Assembly: GCA_026707325.1 (NCBI GenBank)
Contig: JAPOXA010000075.1
Coordinates: 62,001 to 126,000, forward strand
Direction: 5' to 3'
From: Acidobacteriota bacterium
GTDB lineage: Bacteria; Acidobacteriota; Thermoanaerobaculia; Multivoradales; Multivoraceae
Length of the DNA stretch: 64,000 nt
Shown here: one piece after another, positions 37,975 through 48,331 of the stretch
Position numbering within the stretch: the first letter of the stretch is position 1
Layout of the letters: the number at the start of each line of letters is the position of its first letter
Translations under genes and position numbers: made by a program
Notes under the pieces: generated by a model
What the model saw: the letters and a program-made list of their open reading frames with translations, nothing else
The model's database searches: none
Told to the model about the DNA's origin: nothing

Positions 37975-38898
37975 CTACCAGCGGGCGAAGGAAGTCTGCG
38001 TGCCGTGGCGCGTCACCGAGTCGCTGGCGTAGCGGACGCCGAACAGGGCGGCCTTGCGGCTGTCGGCCGAGCCCAGCAGGGCGGCGGCGAAGGCGCCGTT
38101 GAAGGCGTCGCCGGCGCCCGTCGTGTCGATCGCGTCGACCTTCGGCGCGGGAACGAGCGTGGGTGCTGATCCGGGTTGGGCCAACATGACGCCGGCCGGG
38201 CCCAGGGTGAGAGCGGCGCCGTGGTAGCCGAGGTCCAGCAGCTCCGATGCCGCGTCGGCGGAGCTGGCTGCATCGATTCGCTCGCCCGGGCGGCCGAGCA
38301 GCACCGCGCACTCGACCTCGTTCGGCGTTACCCAGGCGATCTGCCCCGGGTCGATGCCGGGATCGCTCCCCGCGTCGATTGGCGCCGGGTTCCAGATTAC
38401 CGGTACGTTCGCGCCGTGCGCTCGTTCGATCGCGCTTCGGACACCGTCTGCCGGGGTTTCGTTCTGGATCAGCAGCAGCCCCGCCTCCTCGATGGGCGCC
38501 GCGGCCAGGGCGTCCGCGGTCAGCCGGCTGTTCGCCCCCGGCGAGTTCATGATCCGGTTGTCGCCGGTGGCGGCCTCGACCCACACGGCTGAGAGTCCCG
38601 TGTGGCAGTCGTCGAGGACGAGGAGATAGCGTGTGTCGAGTTCGTCTTCTTCAAAGACGCGCCGTTGGGCTGCGGCGTGGGCGTCGTTGCCGACCGCGCC
38701 GCCGAAGAGAACGGGCGGTGCGGCGTTGCCGAGGTGGCCGCGGCAACGCACGGCGGCCACCGCCTGGTTCGCGCCCTTGCCGCCGCAGGACTCGAACAGC
38801 TCGGTGCCGGAGATCGTCTCGCCGGCCTGGGGCAGGCGAGCATGCCGGAAGATCAGGTCGTAGTTGACCGAGCCGATGACGAGCAGGGGGCCGGCCAA
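37975..38898 (-). CDS. rbsK: PfkB family sugar kinase (ribokinase-like)
   Basis: GGKGANQAVAAVR and DTTGAGDAFNGAFAAAL signatures. Confidence 0.88.
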   Translation of the reverse strand: MAGPLLVIGSVNYDLIFRHARLPQAGETISGTELFESCGGKGANQAVAAVRCRGHLGNAAPPVLFGGAVGNDAHAAAQRRVFEEDELDTRYLLVLDDCHTGLSAVWVEAATGDNRIMNSPGANSRLTADALAAAPIEEAGLLLIQNETPADGVRSAIERAHGANVPVIWNPAPIDAGSDPGIDPGQIAWVTPNEVECAVLLGRPGERIDAASSADAASELLDLGYHGAALTLGPAGVMLAQPGSAPTLVPAPKVDAIDTTGAGDAFNGAFAAALLGSADSRKAALFGVRYASDSVTRHGTQTSFARW

Positions 38899-38902
38899 GA
38901 GT

Positions 38903-40180
38903 TCAGCCCGTGTCCCAGCGCAGGCGCCTGGCGCCGAGCGTGAAGGCGATAACGCCGATGGCCACCAGCACGGCGCACGGCAGCAGCATCTCGTTCAGCG
39001 TGAAACCGCGCCAGATCGCGCCCTCGTAGGCCATCAGCGTCCACTTCATCGGGCTGATGTTGGCGAGGCGCTGCATCCACTCCGGCATCAGGAACAGCGG
39101 CACCATGCCGCCGCCCAGCATGGAGAGCGGAAGTGAGAGGCCCCAGCCGATGCCGGCGGCCGCCTGCTCCGTGCCACCGATGACGCTCAGGGCCATCATG
39201 ATGCCGCAGAAGCAGATCGAGCCGCAGAGAAGAGCCAGCACCAGCAGCGGATAGGACGTGGGCCTGACGTCGAACACGGTGATCCCCAGGGTGATCAGCG
39301 CCGAGCTCGTGAACAGCGTCGCTCCGAGGCAGGCCAGCCCCTTGGCCGCGAGGAGGTGACGGGCCGTGACCGGCGCCACGAGCAGTCGCATCAGCGTGCC
39401 GCGGCTCCGTTCGATGGCGATCGACATGCTGAAGGACACCGAGCCGCCGATCAGCGTCCAGAGCATCGCCTGCGCGAAGGATGTGGCATAGGAGTTCGTC
39501 GGACCCGGGCGCTCAGCCTGGACCTCCGTCTGCTCGATCTCGAGCGGTGGGCCGAAGAAGCCCTGGTTTCCGCCGGTCGCGGCGCCCAGGCCCATTTCGT
39601 CGATCAGCGACGAAACGCGCGGCGACAGATCGAGGAACGTCAGCATGTCGTCGCGGGCGCTGGAGGGCGGCAGACTCTCGAAGAACAAGCTGTTCTGGCT
39701 GTTCGCGGCGCCCAGGCGGGCCGGATCCGACATCAGGTCCTGCAGCTCGGCCCCGGCCGCCTCCAGCAGGACGCCCCGGACCATCCCGGCCACGGCGAAC
39801 TGCGTGGGATCGACGGTCATCTCGACTTCGGGCGTCGTCACGAAGGGATTGTCCAGGGCGGCTCCGAACCCGGGCGTCAAGGTGACCAGGACGGCTGTCC
39901 GGCCCCGCCGCACCTGCTCCAGGGCCTCCTCGCGGGGAATCTGTTCGACAGCGAGCCCGGAGGCTTGCCCGAGCCGTTCGATGAAGCGCTCCGAGGCGGA
40001 AGTCCGGTCCTGGTCGACAAGGGCGATCGGAATGTTCGCGGGCCCGCGGCTCAGGCCGGCGAACATGGCGCCGAAGAAAATCGCCATCATCAGCGGGAAG
40101 AAGACGGTGAAAAAGAAGCCCAGCTTGTCCCGGAAGAGGATGTGGATGTCCTTCGCGGCCATGGCGACGATCTTGTTCAC
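38903..40180 (-). CDS. ABC-2 type transporter permease
   Basis: Hydrophobic C-terminal segments, large extracytoplasmic domain; next to ABC ATPase. Confidence 0.9.
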   Translation of the reverse strand: MNKIVAMAAKDIHILFRDKLGFFFTVFFPLMMAIFFGAMFAGLSRGPANIPIALVDQDRTSASERFIERLGQASGLAVEQIPREEALEQVRRGRTAVLVTLTPGFGAALDNPFVTTPEVEMTVDPTQFAVAGMVRGVLLEAAGAELQDLMSDPARLGAANSQNSLFFESLPPSSARDDMLTFLDLSPRVSSLIDEMGLGAATGGNQGFFGPPLEIEQTEVQAERPGPTNSYATSFAQAMLWTLIGGSVSFSMSIAIERSRGTLMRLLVAPVTARHLLAAKGLACLGATLFTSSALITLGITVFDVRPTSYPLLVLALLCGSICFCGIMMALSVIGGTEQAAAGIGWGLSLPLSMLGGGMVPLFLMPEWMQRLANISPMKWTLMAYEGAIWRGFTLNEMLLPCAVLVAIGVIAFTLGARRLRWDTG

Positions 40181-40201
40181 GCCTGTTCTCCTCGCGTGCT
40201 G

Positions 40202-41056
40202 CTAGTCGCGGAGCGCACGGCCGGTGAGGTTGAGGAACACCGTCTCGAGGTCCGGCGGGAGGTACTGGAAATGATCCACCGCCTGCCGGGCCTGAAGTTC
40301 AGCGAGCGTTCCGAGCGGGTCGGTCGTTTCGTGGCGAGACTCGCCTTCGCCGGTTCTGACGACGAGGTTGCCGGGGCCGCCGTGCGCCCCGATCAATGCC
40401 GGTACCGTGTCGAGCGCCATCAGTCGGCCCCGGTCGATGATCGCGACGCGGTCGCAGAGGCGCTGCGCTTCTTCCATGTAGTGGGTCGTGTAGACGACCT
40501 GTTTACCCGCGTCCCGAAGCTGTTCAACGCGCTCGAAGATCGCGTTCCTCGATTGGGGATCGACGCCTACCGTCGGTTCGTCGAGCAGGACAAGTTCCGG
40601 ATCGTGGATGATCGCGACCGCCAGGTTGAGCCGCCGCTTCATGCCTCCGGAGTACTTGGAGACGACCTTCTTCTCGACGTCCGTCAGATCGGCGAAGTCG
40701 AGGCAGGCGACGACGCGCTCCTCCAGGTCGGACCCCCGCAGACCGTGCAGGCGGCCGAAGAAACGCAGGTTGTCGGCGCCGCCGATCTGCTCGTAGAGAG
40801 CGATGGACTGCGGCGCCAGGCCCAGCGATCTCCGATTCTCCGCGTCGCGTGGGTTCCGGTCGAAGGCCTCGTCCGCGAAGCGGACTACTCCTTCGTCCGG
40901 TTCGAGCAGCCCGACGGCCATGTTGATCGCCGTCGTCTTGCCGGCGCCGTTCGGACCCAGCAGCCCGAACACTTCGCCGGCCTCCACTTCGAAGGACAGG
41001 TCGTCGACCGCGCGCAGGTCGCCGAAGGACTTGCTGACATGGTCAAACACGAGCAT
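40202..41056 (-). CDS. ABC transporter ATP-binding protein
   Basis: GPNGAGKTT, YSGGMKRRLNLAVAIIHDPELVLLDEPTVGVDP. Confidence 0.95.
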   Translation of the reverse strand: MLVFDHVSKSFGDLRAVDDLSFEVEAGEVFGLLGPNGAGKTTAINMAVGLLEPDEGVVRFADEAFDRNPRDAENRRSLGLAPQSIALYEQIGGADNLRFFGRLHGLRGSDLEERVVACLDFADLTDVEKKVVSKYSGGMKRRLNLAVAIIHDPELVLLDEPTVGVDPQSRNAIFERVEQLRDAGKQVVYTTHYMEEAQRLCDRVAIIDRGRLMALDTVPALIGAHGGPGNLVVRTGEGESRHETTDPLGTLAELQARQAVDHFQYLPPDLETVFLNLTGRALRD

Positions 41057-41144
41057 GGCGTCCTCAGCTTCCTGTTACGGAACGCTGCGTTGCTTGTTGC
41101 GACCGGGTCACGATTGGCGCGACCGCGGCGAAGGGCATCCGCGG

Positions 41145-41813
41145 TCAGATGGCGAGCGTATCGCCCGGCGCCATCACCCTGACTTCTGCGCCGGCCGGGG
41201 CGAAGTCAGCGGGATCCTGCGCGATCGGAGGCCAGGTGTCGTAGTGGATCGGAATCGCGACCGGCGCGCCGATCAGCTCGGCCGCCTTCGTCGCCAGTTC
41301 CGGCCCCATCGTGAAGCGGTCGCCGATCGGCACGCAGGCGGCGTCCGGCCGGTAGATCTCGCCGATCAGCTTCATGTCGCCGAAGAGCCCTGTGTCGCCG
41401 CAGTGGTAGACGGTCCTGCCGCCCATGTGGACGACGAGTCCGCAGGGCATTCCCATGTACTGCCCTTCGAAGGACGAGGAGTGAAAGGCGTGGGTGAAAG
41501 CGACCCAGCCGAACCCGGTGTCGATCTTGCCACCGGGGTTGCCGGGGTTCACGTTCTCGTGCCCCTGCTCCTGCAGGTAGTTGCACATCTCGAACGCGGC
41601 GATCACGTTCGCGTTGTTGGCCTGGGCGATGGCCAGCGTGTCGCCGAAGTGGTCCGCGTGGCCATGCGTCAGGGCGATGGCGTCGCACTTGACGTCTCCG
41701 GCCGCCATCGTCGCCACCGGATTGCCGGTGAGAAAGGGATCGACCGCGAGCGTGTGGTCGCCGTCGCTCATCAGGAAGCCGGAGTGGCCGAGGAACGTGA
41801 GTTCGAGTGTCAT
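41145..41813 (-). CDS. metallo-beta-lactamase fold metal-dependent hydrolase (UPF0173-like)
   Basis: ALTHGHADHFGDT, PIHYDTWPPI. Confidence 0.9.
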   Translation of the reverse strand: MTLELTFLGHSGFLMSDGDHTLAVDPFLTGNPVATMAAGDVKCDAIALTHGHADHFGDTLAIAQANNANVIAAFEMCNYLQEQGHENVNPGNPGGKIDTGFGWVAFTHAFHSSSFEGQYMGMPCGLVVHMGGRTVYHCGDTGLFGDMKLIGEIYRPDAACVPIGDRFTMGPELATKAAELIGAPVAIPIHYDTWPPIAQDPADFAPAGAEVRVMAPGDTLAI

Positions 41814-41840
41814 GGCGTGATTCCTCTCTTGGGGGCGGCT

Positions 41841-42164
41841 CTACTCCGCCTGTTCGGCGGGCAGGTGGACGACCAGGCCGTCCAGTTCCTCGGTCACTCG
41901 GACTTGGCAGCTCAGGCGGCTCGTGGGGCGCACGTCGATGCCGTACTCGAGCGTGAACTCCTCCTCCTCGTGGCGGGGACCGACCGCCTTGACCCAGGCC
42001 TCGTCGATGTAGACGTGGCAGGTGCTGCAGGAGCAGTTGCCGCCGCAGGCCGCGACGATGCCGTCGACGTCGTTGTCGACCGCGCACTCCATGACGGAGT
42101 CCCCGACCGGCGCGTCGACCACGCGCGAGCTGCCGTCCTGGTCGATGTAGGTGATCTTCGGCAT
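41841..42164 (-). CDS. 2Fe-2S ferredoxin (adrenodoxin/putidaredoxin type)
   Basis: CGGNCSCSTCHVY plus distal Cys (SRLSCQVR). Confidence 0.9.
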   Translation of the reverse strand: MPKITYIDQDGSSRVVDAPVGDSVMECAVDNDVDGIVAACGGNCSCSTCHVYIDEAWVKAVGPRHEEEEFTLEYGIDVRPTSRLSCQVRVTEELDGLVVHLPAEQAE

Positions 42165-42269
42165 CCGGACCGTCCGTGTCGTCGTTTCGGCGTCGGCCAC
42201 TACCGCCGCCAACGGATCGGGAGTCTATTCGACCGGCCGGTCGTTCGGTGTCTTCGATCGCGGCGGCGC

Positions 42270-43721
42270 TCAGTCGACGAAGCGCTCGGCGATCCAGCTT
42301 CCAATCAGATCGAGGACTTCGGGCGCCATCGTCTCTTCGATCTGCGCGTACTCGTTGGGCGATCCAGTGCCGGCGGTCTGGAACAGGTGGTTCATCTCGG
42401 GAAAGCGGCGCACGGTGATGTCCCGGTTGCCGGAGCCGGCGAACGCGGCTTCCATGGCGGACTGGTTCTGATCCGCGTCTACCTGGGTGTCCTTGCCGCC
42501 GAACAGGGCCAGCGTCGGCACGGCGAGCCCGCCCAGGGCGGGCCGCGGGTCGTAGCGGATGAAGAACCGGAACCAGGGACTGAGGTTCGTATCGACCGCT
42601 GCGGACAGGGCGGCTTCCAGGTCCTCGCCGCTGAGTCGGGCGGTCTCGGGCGAGGCCGCCATCTGCTCCTCCGCGACCTGCCGCAGAGCGGCTTCCGCCT
42701 CGGCGAGGGGCATGTCGGCGGCGATGATCTGAAGTCCCTTGTCCTGGAGGGCGGCGAGTTCCTCGATCATCTCCGCCGGGGCGCCGTTCGCCGCCGCGAT
42801 TCGCCGGAGCTGCTGGCGCAGCAGGTCGCCGCCGGGCACCCCCGGTCCGGCCAGCAGCACGGCGTACGCGATCGTGCCCGGCTCGACCCGGTTGAGCGCC
42901 AGCGGAGCGACGACACCGCCCTCGGAGATGCCGATCAGGCCGACCCGTTCCGGGTCGATCCGGTCGTGACCGCGCAGGAAACGCACGCCGAAGAGAACGT
43001 CGTTCGCCCTGTCCCGGGCTGTCGACTGCCAGGCGCTGCCGGTTGAACCGCCGACGCCGCGGTCGTCGACCCGCAGCACGGCGATGCCGAGTCGGGTCAG
43101 GTGGTCCGCGAGCACGAGGAAAGGCTTGTGGCCGGCGAGTTCGAGATCGCGGTTCAGGGCGCCGCTGCCGCTGATCAGCAGCGCCGCCGGGACCTTGCCG
43201 TCGCCCGGCGGCAGGGTCAGCGTGCCGGCGATCTTCACGTCGCCGTTCGCGTACTCGACCTCCTCGGCATCGTAGGGGAAGGGCGGCTTCGGTTCCTGCG
43301 GACGCGACGGCGCCTCGACTTCGACCGCGTCGCGGCCGAGCCGGAAGGGAAGCCGGGCCGGGCCCTGGCTGAACTCGCCCGTGATCTCGCCGCCGGCCAG
43401 CGTGCCCTCGAAGGTCGGTTCGCCGGGGACGCCCTGGATCGTGAAGCGGACTGCACCGCCCTCGGCGTCCACGCTGACGTCCGACAGCGGCAGGCCGTCG
43501 GCGCCTTGGGCGGGGATGTCGATCGTCCCCGACCAGGTGCCGTCGGTCTCGGCCAGGTCCACCATGACGACGAGCGCCTGGCCAGGCGTCTCGATCGAAC
43601 CTTCCCAGTGGCCCGCGGCGTCGACAGTCTGGGCCGCGAGCGGCGTCGCGATAGCCAGCACTGACGTGAGTGCGGCGGGCAGTGCCGTCTCTACGATCCG
43701 GCAGATTCGGGCTACGATCAT
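42270..43721 (-). CDS. exported alpha/beta hydrolase
   Basis: Signal peptide; AALLISGSGALNRD, GLIGISEGGVVAPLA nucleophile elbow. Confidence 0.87.
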   Translation of the reverse strand: MIVARICRIVETALPAALTSVLAIATPLAAQTVDAAGHWEGSIETPGQALVVMVDLAETDGTWSGTIDIPAQGADGLPLSDVSVDAEGGAVRFTIQGVPGEPTFEGTLAGGEITGEFSQGPARLPFRLGRDAVEVEAPSRPQEPKPPFPYDAEEVEYANGDVKIAGTLTLPPGDGKVPAALLISGSGALNRDLELAGHKPFLVLADHLTRLGIAVLRVDDRGVGGSTGSAWQSTARDRANDVLFGVRFLRGHDRIDPERVGLIGISEGGVVAPLALNRVEPGTIAYAVLLAGPGVPGGDLLRQQLRRIAAANGAPAEMIEELAALQDKGLQIIAADMPLAEAEAALRQVAEEQMAASPETARLSGEDLEAALSAAVDTNLSPWFRFFIRYDPRPALGGLAVPTLALFGGKDTQVDADQNQSAMEAAFAGSGNRDITVRRFPEMNHLFQTAGTGSPNEYAQIEETMAPEVLDLIGSWIAERFVD

Positions 43722-43794
43722 GGGGCGCTCCTCCTTTGGGTGCTCGGAATCGTAGACGCGCTCGAAGCACTCCAGGTTGCAAGTCGCGTACGTC

Positions 43795-45039
43795 CTACTG
43801 CGACTCTTCGATCCGATACAGATGTGTGCCGGTGCGGACGAGGAAGGCCCCGTCCGAGACGGCGATGGAGGCGAGGGTCGAGCCGTCGAGTTCGTTGCGG
43901 GCCAGTTGCTCGAACTCCAGGCCGGGTTCGATGACCGTAGTGACCCCTTCCTCGTTCTGGAAGTAGATCCGGCCCCCTGCGAGGACTGGCGAAGCCGAGT
44001 GGTTGCCGCCGAGCCGGTGCTGCCAGTGGATGTCGCCGGTCGAGGCGTCGATGCAGGTGGCGATGCCGGTGTCCGTCACGGTGTACAGCTCGTCGCCCAC
44101 CAGGATCGGCGACACGGTGAGCGGCGCACCGCGGCGGAGCCGCCACGCGACTTCCGAGTCCGTCACGTCCCCTTCGCCGGTCGGGCGGACCGCAAGCAGC
44201 ACGGGTTCGTTGAAGCCGGTCGACAGGTAGACGAAGCCGTGGCCGTAGACCGGCCGGGAAACGTTGGAGAAGCCACCGGGATACTCGACACGCCAGATCT
44301 CGCGGCCGGTCGCCGGCTCGTGGGCGGAGGCGCGGAAGGCGCTGACGTTGACGATCTGGTCGGCTTCGCCAACCCGGATCGCGAGCGGCGTGGAGTATGC
44401 CTGCGAGATCGGCGAAGGACGCACGGACCGCCAGCGCTCCTCGCCGGTCCCGGCGTCCACGGCGACCAGGAAGGCGGTGTCGTAGCCGTCGATGCTGACG
44501 ACGAGCAGTTCCTCGTGAAGGATCGGCGAGCCGCCGTTGCCGTGCTGCGACGTGTAGGGGAAGCGGGTTCGCCAGACAACCTCGCCGGCCGACTTGCCAC
44601 CCGCGGCGACCGCCGCCGTCCCCTGGGCGCCGAAGTGGACGTAGACCCGTTCCGCCCCGGGATCAACGACCGCCGTCGGCGAAGCGAAGCTGTTCTTCTG
44701 GTTCAGGAGCGTCGTGTCGGAGATGGCGAACACCTCGACGTCCAGCGCGGTGGCGCCGCTGGCCACGTCGTACGCGAGCAGTCGCAGCGACGTACCGGCT
44801 TCGCGGTCGGTCACCGCGGTCGTGAGCCATGCCAGTCCGCCGGCGATAACGGGCGACGACCAGCCGCGGCCCGGGACCGGCACTTTCCAGGTGACGTTCT
44901 CCGTCTCGCTCCAGGTGAGCGGAACCGATGCGTCCGGCGCGTGCCCCTGCCCGGTCGGTCCCCGGAACTGCGGCCAGTCACCGGCGTAGGCGGCTGCAAC
45001 CGCGGACAGGGCCAGTGCGGTACCGAGCGCCGTTCGCAT
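43795..45039 (-). CDS. PQQ-like beta-propeller repeat protein
   Basis: WPQFRGPTGQG...W and repeated propeller blades (GEERWRSV, GREIWRVEYP, GDIHWQHRLGG). Confidence 0.87.
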   Translation of the reverse strand: MRTALGTALALSAVAAAYAGDWPQFRGPTGQGHAPDASVPLTWSETENVTWKVPVPGRGWSSPVIAGGLAWLTTAVTDREAGTSLRLLAYDVASGATALDVEVFAISDTTLLNQKNSFASPTAVVDPGAERVYVHFGAQGTAAVAAGGKSAGEVVWRTRFPYTSQHGNGGSPILHEELLVVSIDGYDTAFLVAVDAGTGEERWRSVRPSPISQAYSTPLAIRVGEADQIVNVSAFRASAHEPATGREIWRVEYPGGFSNVSRPVYGHGFVYLSTGFNEPVLLAVRPTGEGDVTDSEVAWRLRRGAPLTVSPILVGDELYTVTDTGIATCIDASTGDIHWQHRLGGNHSASPVLAGGRIYFQNEEGVTTVIEPGLEFEQLARNELDGSTLASIAVSDGAFLVRTGTHLYRIEESQ

Positions 45040-45041
45040 GC

Positions 45042-45632
45042 TCAGCGGGGATCTTCCACGAGCGCCTTGCATTCCTTCCACCTGAAGCACGACGTGACAT
45101 GGTCGTTCACCATGCCCACGGCCTGCATGAAGGCATAGCAGATCGTAGGACCGATGAAACGGAATCCGAGCTTCTTGAGCGCCTTGCTCATCGCCTCGGA
45201 GACCGGCGTCGCCGCGGGAATGTCCTCAAGCCGACTCCATTCGTTGACGACGGGCTCGCCGCCGGTGAAGTCCCACAGGAAGTCCGAGAACTGCACGCCC
45301 GATTCGCGGAGGTCCAGCCACGCGCGTGCATTCGAGATCGCCGCGTTCACCTTGAGGCGGTTGCGCACGATGCCGGGATCCTGCAGGAGCGACGCGACCT
45401 TCTTCTCGTCGTAGCGCGCGACGCGCTCCGGATCGAACTCGTCGAACGCGCGCCGGTACCCTTCACGCTTCCTGAGGATCGTGTACCAGCTCAGCCCGGC
45501 CTGGGCGCCCTCCAGCACCAGCATCTCGAAGAGCCGGCGGTCGTCGTGGAGCGGAACGCCCCACTCCTCGTCGTGGTAAGCGATGTAGAGCGGGTCGTCG
45601 TTGACCCAGCCGCAGCGTGTACGCCCCGACAC
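45042..45632 (-). CDS. tag: DNA-3-methyladenine glycosylase I
   Basis: RCGWVNDDPLYIAYHDEEWGVPLHDDRRLFEMLVLEGAQAGLSW. Confidence 0.95.
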   Translation of the reverse strand: MSGRTRCGWVNDDPLYIAYHDEEWGVPLHDDRRLFEMLVLEGAQAGLSWYTILRKREGYRRAFDEFDPERVARYDEKKVASLLQDPGIVRNRLKVNAAISNARAWLDLRESGVQFSDFLWDFTGGEPVVNEWSRLEDIPAATPVSEAMSKALKKLGFRFIGPTICYAFMQAVGMVNDHVTSCFRWKECKALVEDPR

Positions 45633-48289
45633 TACGGGTAGTAACCGCGAATCGTTCGCGCCTTGGCGCCCCTCTCGTCGATCACGACTTCGACCCGGCG
45701 GAAGGCATCGGAGGGCGCCGTGCTCGAGGACTGGTAGGCCAGGAAGTACTTCGAGCGCAGTTCAAGGCCGATCTGGTCGTAGACGGCGGCAAGCTGGCTC
45801 GTGTTCTCGACGAAGAAAGCGCGGCCGCCGGTTTCCTGCGCCAACTGTTCCAGCACCTTCTTCGGGCTTTCCTTCGCCTTCTTGGGCAGCGCCAGGCCGA
45901 TCGCGTAGATGGCGGCCTCCGAACGGCGGGCGTACTCCAGCGCGTCGTCGAGGTCGTAGCGGCTGTGTTCGTCGACGCCGTCCGAGAGCAGCAGCACGGC
46001 GCGCTGGCCGGGAAGTCCGTTCAGGTGGTACAGGGTGAAGATGAGGCTGTCGTAGAGCGCCGTGCCGCGCTCGGCGCGGAGCCCCATCAGGCCCTTGGCG
46101 AACTCAATCCGGTCGCGCGTGAAGGGCGACGCGAGGTGCGGCCGGTCGTTGAACGTGACGATGGAGAGTTCGTCACGCTCGGTGATCACCTGCTGGAAGA
46201 AGTCGGCGGCGGCCTTGACGGACTCGGCGAGGCGTTCCTCCATCGAGGCCGAGACATCGAGCAGGATGGTGCCCACGAGCGGCGTGTCGTCGACCCGTTC
46301 GAAGCGGAGGATCTCCTGGGGCACCCCGTCTTCCAGCACCTGGAAGGCGTCCTGGCCGAGGTCGAGCAGCGGCCGCCGGTCGCGGTCGTCGACCGTCGTG
46401 TAGAGCTCGACGAAGTCGACTTGGACTTCCTCGAGGGTGGCCGGTCCGTTGATGATCGCCGTGTCCTCGACGAAGGCCGCCGGGCCTTCGGCGTCGAGCA
46501 GCTTGCCCACGATCCGGATGATCGTGAGTTCCCTTCCGCCGGGCAGTTCGACCGGGACGGTGAAGGGTTCTTCGTAGAGCGTCGCCACCTGGTCGGCGTT
46601 GCGGAAGACCTGGAGCTCCTCCAGGCTGCGGCCCTCCGGGACGGTGACCTGCGCCCGCATGCGAAGGCTGTTGCTGTAGTCATGGCCTGGGATCGGTTCG
46701 ATGATCCGGACGTCGAAGCGGTGAGGAGAACCGTTGATCAGGTAGGAGTCGCTGGCGATCTGGTTGCGTTCGACGTCGTAGGCGATCGCGCGCAGCATCT
46801 GGCTGCGGGGAAGTTCGCCCAGCCGCACGTCGACGCTGTACGGCGCCCGCCTGGTCGTGAACAGGTCCTTGTCGTCGAGCGTGAAGCGCACCCTGTCGAC
46901 CGGGCCGGTGACCGCCGTGTCGAAGCGCAGGTAGCCGGAGACGAGTTCGCCACCCGGCGGGATGATCCGGATCGTCGGCTCGCCGGAGGCCAGAGAGCGG
47001 TTCGCCTCGGCGAAGATTGGCTCCAGGTCGGCCTCCGTCCAGCCCGCGGCGGCCTCGACTCTCGGCACCTCGAGCGGTTCGGCGTGGCGCCATACCGCGT
47101 CGCCGTTCAGGTCGTCGACGCGCAGGATCAGCTTGTACTCGCCGGGACGGAGATAGCGCTGGGCGACGAGGGGCATGGCCGGCTGCGTTTCGCCGGTCGC
47201 CTCGCCGCCTTCGACCGGGAACTCGAACCGGTAGCGGAAGCTCTCGAACAGCCGGTCGGCCCCGGTGTCCGCGTCCGCCCGCAGGACCTCCCCGATCAGC
47301 TCGAAGGCGTAGGAGCGGGCGCCGGCGAGGTCGGCGAGGGTTGCGCCTTCCGGCTCGACCTGAACCAGGGTCTGGACCACGGTCCTGCTTTCCTTGCGGC
47401 CCGGGAAGGAGACGTCGAGCGCTGCGGCCAGTTCCGGCGCGCCCAAGGGCAGGTCGGTCGAGTAGGACTCGAACGTGCGCAGCCACTCGTCGGACGGGGC
47501 TTCGATCGGTTCCAGCTTCTCGCCGATCATCCGCTCGTAGAAGAAGCCGAGCATGCCGCCCCAGTCGTTCAGGATCTGGATGATCCGAAGCGCGTACCCG
47601 AGCTCCTCCTCCTTGCAGCCGGCGCCGAGGTCCTCCCTGCGGAGACCGCCGATGCCGGCGCCCGGCAGGTCGAGCCGGCCGCCGGGCTGGAGAGCCGAGA
47701 TGCTGAGTTCTTCGCTCGGGTACCACGCCCGCCAGGCGCCGACGCCGAGCCGCCGGTAGAAGATGACCGCGTACTGGTCCTGCCGGAGCCGCCGGGAGAA
47801 GATCGCGCCCATTACCTCGCTCAGGTCCTGGAAGCCGTAGAACCAGGCCTCGATGCTCGTCGCCGAGCGCCTGGGACAGATCTCCACGTGGACGCCGGGC
47901 GGCCCGTTCAGCAGGTAGTACCGCGCCCGCTCGTCGTCCGTGTTCTCGAACAACTGGCGGACCATGGACAGCCGCTCGCTCCAGTGCTCCCGGAACTCGT
48001 TCCGGGCCGTGTCGGGATAGGGGTCGCGGGCCTTCCAGAACTCGGCGATGAAGGCGTCCCGCTGGTACTCCTGGGACAGGCAGAGGAAGGACTGGATCTC
48101 CTCGTCGCTGAGCAGCAGGGCGACCTCTTCGGTCCATTGCCGGTGCTGGGGCGGCAGGTTCTCGACCGCGGGTTGGCGGCCGTCCTGGCAGGGCGGCCGC
48201 TTCTTCTTGGCGGCCGACGCCGTGCCGCCGGCGAGGAACAGTACCGCGGCTGCGATGAGGAAGGCTCGAATGAGGACGCGGCTGCGCAC
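45632..48289 (-). CDS. GWxTD plus VWFA-related domain exported protein
   Basis: GWxTD-type region (QEYQRDAFIAEFWKARDPYPDTARNEFREHW) and C-terminal VWFA (TILLDVSASMEERL). Confidence 0.87.
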   Translation of the reverse strand: MRSRVLIRAFLIAAAVLFLAGGTASAAKKKRPPCQDGRQPAVENLPPQHRQWTEEVALLLSDEEIQSFLCLSQEYQRDAFIAEFWKARDPYPDTARNEFREHWSERLSMVRQLFENTDDERARYYLLNGPPGVHVEICPRRSATSIEAWFYGFQDLSEVMGAIFSRRLRQDQYAVIFYRRLGVGAWRAWYPSEELSISALQPGGRLDLPGAGIGGLRREDLGAGCKEEELGYALRIIQILNDWGGMLGFFYERMIGEKLEPIEAPSDEWLRTFESYSTDLPLGAPELAAALDVSFPGRKESRTVVQTLVQVEPEGATLADLAGARSYAFELIGEVLRADADTGADRLFESFRYRFEFPVEGGEATGETQPAMPLVAQRYLRPGEYKLILRVDDLNGDAVWRHAEPLEVPRVEAAAGWTEADLEPIFAEANRSLASGEPTIRIIPPGGELVSGYLRFDTAVTGPVDRVRFTLDDKDLFTTRRAPYSVDVRLGELPRSQMLRAIAYDVERNQIASDSYLINGSPHRFDVRIIEPIPGHDYSNSLRMRAQVTVPEGRSLEELQVFRNADQVATLYEEPFTVPVELPGGRELTIIRIVGKLLDAEGPAAFVEDTAIINGPATLEEVQVDFVELYTTVDDRDRRPLLDLGQDAFQVLEDGVPQEILRFERVDDTPLVGTILLDVSASMEERLAESVKAAADFFQQVITERDELSIVTFNDRPHLASPFTRDRIEFAKGLMGLRAERGTALYDSLIFTLYHLNGLPGQRAVLLLSDGVDEHSRYDLDDALEYARRSEAAIYAIGLALPKKAKESPKKVLEQLAQETGGRAFFVENTSQLAAVYDQIGLELRSKYFLAYQSSSTAPSDAFRRVEVVIDERGAKARTIRGYYP

Positions 48290-48331
48290 GGTGGGTCGCC
48301 CCGGGGCAGGGCGTCCTAGTCTATGCCTCCC

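Noticed and set aside
41206-43782. 858-aa minus-strand ORF spanning ferredoxin, hydrolase and metallohydrolase genes
   Set aside because: Alternative frame across three well-supported genes; Arg/Gly/Pro-rich with no domains.
45617-48319. 900-aa plus-strand ORF opposite the GWxTD/VWFA gene
   Set aside because: Shadow ORF; no recognisable motifs, while the minus strand has signal peptide, GWxTD and VWFA domains.
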